Of a stretch of DNA of 64,000 nt, positions 60,357-64,000 are shown piece after piece; position 1 is the first letter of the stretch, and every line of letters starts with the position of its first letter. The notes beneath the pieces were generated by a model that searched no databases, was not told the origin of the DNA, and saw only the letters and a program-made list of their open reading frames with translations. The position numbers were made by a program, and so were the translations under genes. Source of the stretch: Phycisphaerae bacterium (lineage in GTDB: Bacteria; Planctomycetota; Phycisphaerae; Phycisphaerales; SM1A02); NCBI GenBank assembly GCA_018656645.1, contig JABHZL010000013.1, positions 1 to 64,000 of the forward strand, written 5' to 3'.

Positions 60357-62753
60357 ATGTCTGTAAAAACTCACCCGTTCTTTATATGGCCAGGGAGTTT
60401 GCTTTGGCTATTGCCCACAGCTGCAGCAGTGTTGCTTTTTTGGAGATCGGGCGATGTTGGATCTGTGTGGTGGTACCTCCTTGTTCCCACCTTTGTCGCA
60501 CTTGCACTCATTGATTTGTTTACAACAATTTGGTTTGGAATCACCACGCTTTGCTTATTGTTTGTTTATTGTTCAATTGGTTCATCGGGCATTCCAATAA
60601 GTTTTGCAATCTGGGAACCACAGACGTGGGTGAACATTCGTGAAACTATGGAAATGACAGAATTCGAATGGTTTCATTGGTGGCCATTCAAGTGGCTTAT
60701 TGCTGTCCTGTGTTTGAACATGTCAATTGTGACCATTCGAAGAATTCCACTAAATGCTTTAACTCTCGGAGTGTGGACAATTCACGGGGGCGTCATCGTG
60801 ATGGTCATAGGCTGTGTTGTTTATTTTGCCAAAAAAGTAGAGGGTGACGTGGTAATTTCTCGGTGCCAAGTAGAAATAACAATGCCAAACCAGGAAACCA
60901 TATCAATGGTAGCAACGCCCGCAAATTCGGTTAGGGTTGGCGATTGGTCTTATACAATTTCAGATTTAAACCCAAGTTGGGAACTTATGTCTGGCGACGA
61001 TGCCGGGAAGAAGGCGTATGCAGTTTCTATTTCAGTTCGTGGCCCAGAAGACGTGCATTTTATTAGGCAACTCATTTTGGGATATCCAGAATATACAGAA
61101 GATGTAGTTTCTACCGGGGATACATCCCAACCTATGGCGAGAGCAAAAAACGTCCTTGGCACACCGCTTGTTGATGATTCTATAGATATAACATTGGTAC
61201 CAGATGCTAAAGATAGGTTTTTTGTGACCCAAAGCGCTGCGATATATATGCGGGAAATATCAAGGTCGGGTGAGCCAATAAGCAACTGGGTAGAGCGCCC
61301 AATTGAAAACCTCCCTCGATTTAATGACCACATTCCAACATTAAATGACGTTTGGGGCGCACCATCAACTAGTTTGCGTCCACAACCCCTTTCATTGAAT
61401 CTTGAACCCGTCAACAAAAACGATCCACTTCAACAGGACGCAGTTGTGACAGGGTATCTTCGATATGCGTTCTCTGGAACTAGAATTGTTGCCGGGGAAG
61501 AACTTTTTCCGGTTGTATGGGTAACACTTCGCAAAAGTGATGGAACAGAACAGGCCGTAGAGATGTATGCTTTTGATAAGTCACTGAACACCGCAGACGC
61601 AACACTTATGTCGTTTCGTTGGTTAGAAGATGTTGAAGAACTAAGCGTGTTGCAAAAAAACTTAAAACCATCAATACTCTGTACCGTTGATGGCGAAGAG
61701 TATGTAATTCCTGTTACAAACAGTGAAACATTTTCTCAAATTGGAGAAACGGGTTTTGCATACAAAATTAAATCTGTGCAAAACAACCTCCATATTTCTG
61801 GCATAGTGGTTTCTCTTGCACAAGTAGAAATTAAAAAAGGAGACGTTCAATGGGAACGTTGGGTTTTTGACAACCCCGCAATGAACCGCGATGTCATTGA
61901 AGGCGTTGAACACGACACGAACAAAGCAAAACTTATAGATGACACAATTTCCATGCGGTATTCCTCTGGTGGAGCACCAATCACAATCATTGGCGGTCTT
62001 GAAGGCGGTACCTATGGCTTGCTCATGGGAATTGGCGACGATGACCCCCAATATCACAACATGGTTGTTGGTGAAACAATAAACCTCACTGATGAAGTAA
62101 CAATTACCCTGTCGCGCGCGGAGCCTAAAACCAAAAACGAAACAAGGCCGACAGTAGTTCCCCCCGCTCAGCGCGACCCAAGTGCCAGTAATTTCTATTC
62201 AATGGTTAAGCTTGCAATTCCTACAACAACAGGAGCAGCAACCTCTTGGTTATCTTTTCATCAATACCCATTTGAGTCACAAAAAGATACGGTGCGTCGC
62301 TTTCGATTTGAACCAACGGTTATGCATTTGCCAGACGGCAGAGCATTTGAAGTTTTGTTTTCTCGAAGAAGCGCTGAACTGCCAGTTCCAATTGCACTTG
62401 ACTCGTTTGAAATAGATTCTCACATTGGTGGTTTTTCGGGAAGAACCCCTAGTGTGTTGAACTGGAGAAGTCTTATCCGTTTTATGGGTGAAGAAGAAGT
62501 CGAGGCAGCAGTAAGTGTAAACGATCCAAAAACATATGGAAATTACTGGTTTTTCCAATCACAATGGGATCCACCAGACAGTAGCTCTGCGGGATTAAAC
62601 TATACCGTTTTGGGTGTTGGAAACCGCTTTGGCGTATTTCCAATGTTGTTTGGATGTTGTATCACGGTTGCGGGAATGATTTGGGCTTTTTATGTTAAAC
62701 CAATGATTAAACGTAAAAGACAGCAAGCGGTCTATGAAAGGCCCGCCGCATGA
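60357..62753 (+). CDS. ResB/Ccs1-like cytochrome c biogenesis membrane protein
   Basis: A 798-residue protein. Three N-terminal hydrophobic helices (about 14-32, 36-75, 105-125), a fourth at about 133-155, a large periplasmic region (about 160-760) and a last helix near 762-785 give the layout of ResB/Ccs1. The GGVIVMVIGCVVYF segment lies in the fourth helix where ResB has conserved histidine/glycine features (IHGGVIVM). In system II cytochrome c maturation ResB works with CcsA/ResC to move haem and attach it. The next gene, overlapping by four bases, is CcsA-like. The periplasmic part is longer than in typical ResB. Confidence 0.75.
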   Translation: MSVKTHPFFIWPGSLLWLLPTAAAVLLFWRSGDVGSVWWYLLVPTFVALALIDLFTTIWFGITTLCLLFVYCSIGSSGIPISFAIWEPQTWVNIRETMEMTEFEWFHWWPFKWLIAVLCLNMSIVTIRRIPLNALTLGVWTIHGGVIVMVIGCVVYFAKKVEGDVVISRCQVEITMPNQETISMVATPANSVRVGDWSYTISDLNPSWELMSGDDAGKKAYAVSISVRGPEDVHFIRQLILGYPEYTEDVVSTGDTSQPMARAKNVLGTPLVDDSIDITLVPDAKDRFFVTQSAAIYMREISRSGEPISNWVERPIENLPRFNDHIPTLNDVWGAPSTSLRPQPLSLNLEPVNKNDPLQQDAVVTGYLRYAFSGTRIVAGEELFPVVWVTLRKSDGTEQAVEMYAFDKSLNTADATLMSFRWLEDVEELSVLQKNLKPSILCTVDGEEYVIPVTNSETFSQIGETGFAYKIKSVQNNLHISGIVVSLAQVEIKKGDVQWERWVFDNPAMNRDVIEGVEHDTNKAKLIDDTISMRYSSGGAPITIIGGLEGGTYGLLMGIGDDDPQYHNMVVGETINLTDEVTITLSRAEPKTKNETRPTVVPPAQRDPSASNFYSMVKLAIPTTTGAATSWLSFHQYPFESQKDTVRRFRFEPTVMHLPDGRAFEVLFSRRSAELPVPIALDSFEIDSHIGGFSGRTPSVLNWRSLIRFMGEEEVEAAVSVNDPKTYGNYWFFQSQWDPPDSSSAGLNYTVLGVGNRFGVFPMLFGCCITVAGMIWAFYVKPMIKRKRQQAVYERPAA

Positions 62754-64000
62754 TAAAAATCACCACCATTATATTTTTGTTTGTTATGACTGGGTTTTCA
62801 TTTGCTTCCCAACCAATAACATTTGAAGAACAGGTAGATATGAAACCATGGGGAGATCAGGTTGCTGTGTTTACAGAGGGCCGTGTGAAATCTTATGAAA
62901 CATTCGCTCGTTCATTTATGCCATATATCATGGGTTCAAAAAAATACAACGGGCAAAGCGCTACATTTACATATTTTGACATGATGTTGCGACCAGACCG
63001 GTATGCTGACAAAGATTTTATTTTTGTTAAACACAAAGGTTTACGTGCAAGCATTGCAACAGAGTTAGATACCTTCAATCCCGAATTAAAAGATCGTCTT
63101 GCGCGGTTTATGAAAACAGGTTTGATTTCAAGAGAACTGCTTCAAACCCAATTGGTGCAATCGTTGCTAACTCGGCTTCGACGAGATAACCGTAGATTCG
63201 CATCGCCGATTGAGGTTATTGATTCAGCGATTGGCGCGAGTGATCCCCGGAACCTTTGGGCGAGTTTGAAAATCGTTCCACCAAGCAGTGGCAGTGCGGG
63301 TGATCCATGGAATACACTTGATACGTTAGAGAACAAAGAAATTGTGGACACGTGGCAGCGAATGGTGATTGCGTGGCAAGCGGGGGATGCACAAACAACA
63401 AATGTTGAACTCGCAACACTCTCAACTCTAATTCCAGCACTAGGTGCTGGAACAGAAGCGTACCCAAAAGCCGGAAAATTAAAACTGGAAAGTATGTACT
63501 TTCGACTTGGAAACTTGACTTGGGTCTGGCTTGTTTATCTCGCGAGTGTTGTGTTGCTACTCATGGCACTTGTTTATCGTTTTGAAACAGTCGGCAGGGT
63601 GGGCACAACCATCTTTGTGTTAGCTGTTTTGTTGCATACACTCGCGGTTGTGTGGAGGTGGTATGTTTCTGGAAGATATCCAAATACAAACATGTTTGAA
63701 GCAATCACAACATCAGCGTGGATGGGCGGATTGTTTGCAATTTTAATGGAGTTTTACCTGCGTAAAACTTCTATGAAATACCTGCTTCCACTTGGCGGGG
63801 CGATCACAGCAATGGTTGCACTGTTGGCCGTTCGTTTGTATCCACTTGAACTTAATCCCCACATTTCAAACAAAATGCCCGTGCTGCATGATGTGTGGTT
63901 ATACATTCACGTGAATTTCATTATCTTTGCTTATTGTCTTATTTTTGTTGCATCAGTAACTGCGTTTTTCTACTTGGTTCGCCGAGGTATTCAAAAAACA
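62750..64000 (+). CDS. ccsA: CcsA/ResC-like cytochrome c assembly protein (partial)
   Basis: The frame opens with ATGA overlapping the ResB-like stop and stays open to the window edge (417 codons seen). A signal peptide is visible at the N terminus (MTGFSFASQ). An extended soluble part (about 25-245) precedes the first membrane helix near 256-275. Then come helices with WRWYVSGRYPNTNMFEA near 301-317, the CcsA motif before the haem-binding WWD region, and HDVWLYIHVNFIIFAY with conserved histidines near 381-397. The WWD motif itself should lie beyond the window. The long N-terminal domain is more than plain CcsA has. Confidence 0.85.
   Translation, partial: MIKITTIIFLFVMTGFSFASQPITFEEQVDMKPWGDQVAVFTEGRVKSYETFARSFMPYIMGSKKYNGQSATFTYFDMMLRPDRYADKDFIFVKHKGLRASIATELDTFNPELKDRLARFMKTGLISRELLQTQLVQSLLTRLRRDNRRFASPIEVIDSAIGASDPRNLWASLKIVPPSSGSAGDPWNTLDTLENKEIVDTWQRMVIAWQAGDAQTTNVELATLSTLIPALGAGTEAYPKAGKLKLESMYFRLGNLTWVWLVYLASVVLLLMALVYRFETVGRVGTTIFVLAVLLHTLAVVWRWYVSGRYPNTNMFEAITTSAWMGGLFAILMEFYLRKTSMKYLLPLGGAITAMVALLAVRLYPLELNPHISNKMPVLHDVWLYIHVNFIIFAYCLIFVASVTAFFYLVRRGIQKT

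Noticed and set aside
1-64000. Apparent switch of strand composition (G/T-rich plus strand on the left, A/C-rich on the right) near 28 kb.
   Set aside because: Hand counts of sampled lines on each side gave nearly equal G and C and similar A/T ratios, so the impression was not supported. A full skew calculation would be needed.
1-64000. CRISPR arrays, insertion sequences, prophage or integrated elements.
   Set aside because: No regularly spaced repeats, transposase, integrase or phage-like genes were found on reading the proteins and the gaps.

Overview
The window looks like chromosomal DNA from a planctomycete, most likely a marine member of the Phycisphaerae class. Hand counts on sampled lines give roughly 43% G+C. 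The pointers are: a TPR protein ending in two RNA polymerase alpha C-terminal domains (a planctomycete hallmark), a secreted carboxypeptidase ending in a dockerin-like GDVNCDG...SSWG tail of the type common in Phycisphaerae, SpoIID, LemA/M48 and bacterial-SH3 proteins, a ResB/CcsA cytochrome c system, and an ECF sigma factor next to a membrane Ser/Thr kinase. No transposase, integrase, phage gene or CRISPR array was seen. Genes are densely packed, with many 4-base ATGA overlaps. The taxonomic call is inference.

Layout. 1-9.5 kb: tail of a class IV aminotransferase, a small membrane protein, dnaE, a two-gene regulator operon with degenerate receiver domains, then tsaB, a metallophosphoesterase, an orphan DNA methyltransferase and upp, all on the minus strand. 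9.5-14.5 kb: a TolC-type lipoprotein and its HlyD-type adaptor, ubiX, a lipoprotein, a yeast-type cytosine deaminase and a 43-residue basic protein. 14.5-19.5 kb: thiolase, fbp, a MmgE/PrpD dehydratase, and a B12-binding/GTPase fusion. 19.5-29 kb: argS, a VKOR-DsbA fusion, comEC, holB, lgt and trpD. 28.8-30.5 kb: a cluster of DnaA boxes, then dnaA on the minus strand; this is a candidate replication origin. 30.5-39.2 kb: an RNase Z-like hydrolase, a tRNA-like element, a polyprenyl diphosphate synthase, a methyltransferase, a pair of M16 peptidases, rsmJ, tRNA-Ala(TGC) and an SH3 protein. 39.3-49 kb: a second TolC lipoprotein, tsaC/sua5, a ChaN-like lipoprotein, the dockerin-tagged carboxypeptidase, a double-thioredoxin protein, a MATE exporter and the TPR-alphaCTD protein. 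49-56.6 kb: M48 peptidase plus LemA, a Tat-exported SpoIID protein, a coiled-coil membrane protein, and the sigma factor/kinase pair. 56.6-64 kb: a TSUP permease, prpB, prpC, a hydroxyacyl-CoA dehydrogenase, then ResB-like and CcsA-like genes; the last runs off the end.

How genes fit together. PrpB, PrpC and PrpD supply three steps of the methylcitrate cycle for propionyl-CoA, although prpD lies 40 kb from prpBC. The B12/GTPase fusion may serve an acyl-CoA mutase, the other common route for propionyl-CoA. Thiolase and the 3-hydroxyacyl-CoA dehydrogenase add fatty-acid type steps. Cytosine deaminase and Upp together would salvage cytosine to UMP. TsaB and TsaC/Sua5 both serve the t6A tRNA modification. 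DnaE, HolB and DnaA are replication proteins.

No obvious new defence or mobile system was found. The most interesting items are the DnaA-box cluster, the tRNA-like element with an enlarged anticodon loop, the B12-GTPase fusion without a mutase domain, the phosphorylation-site-less receiver pair, the alphaCTD adaptor protein, the sigma/kinase locus, and the double-hairpin leader of prpC.
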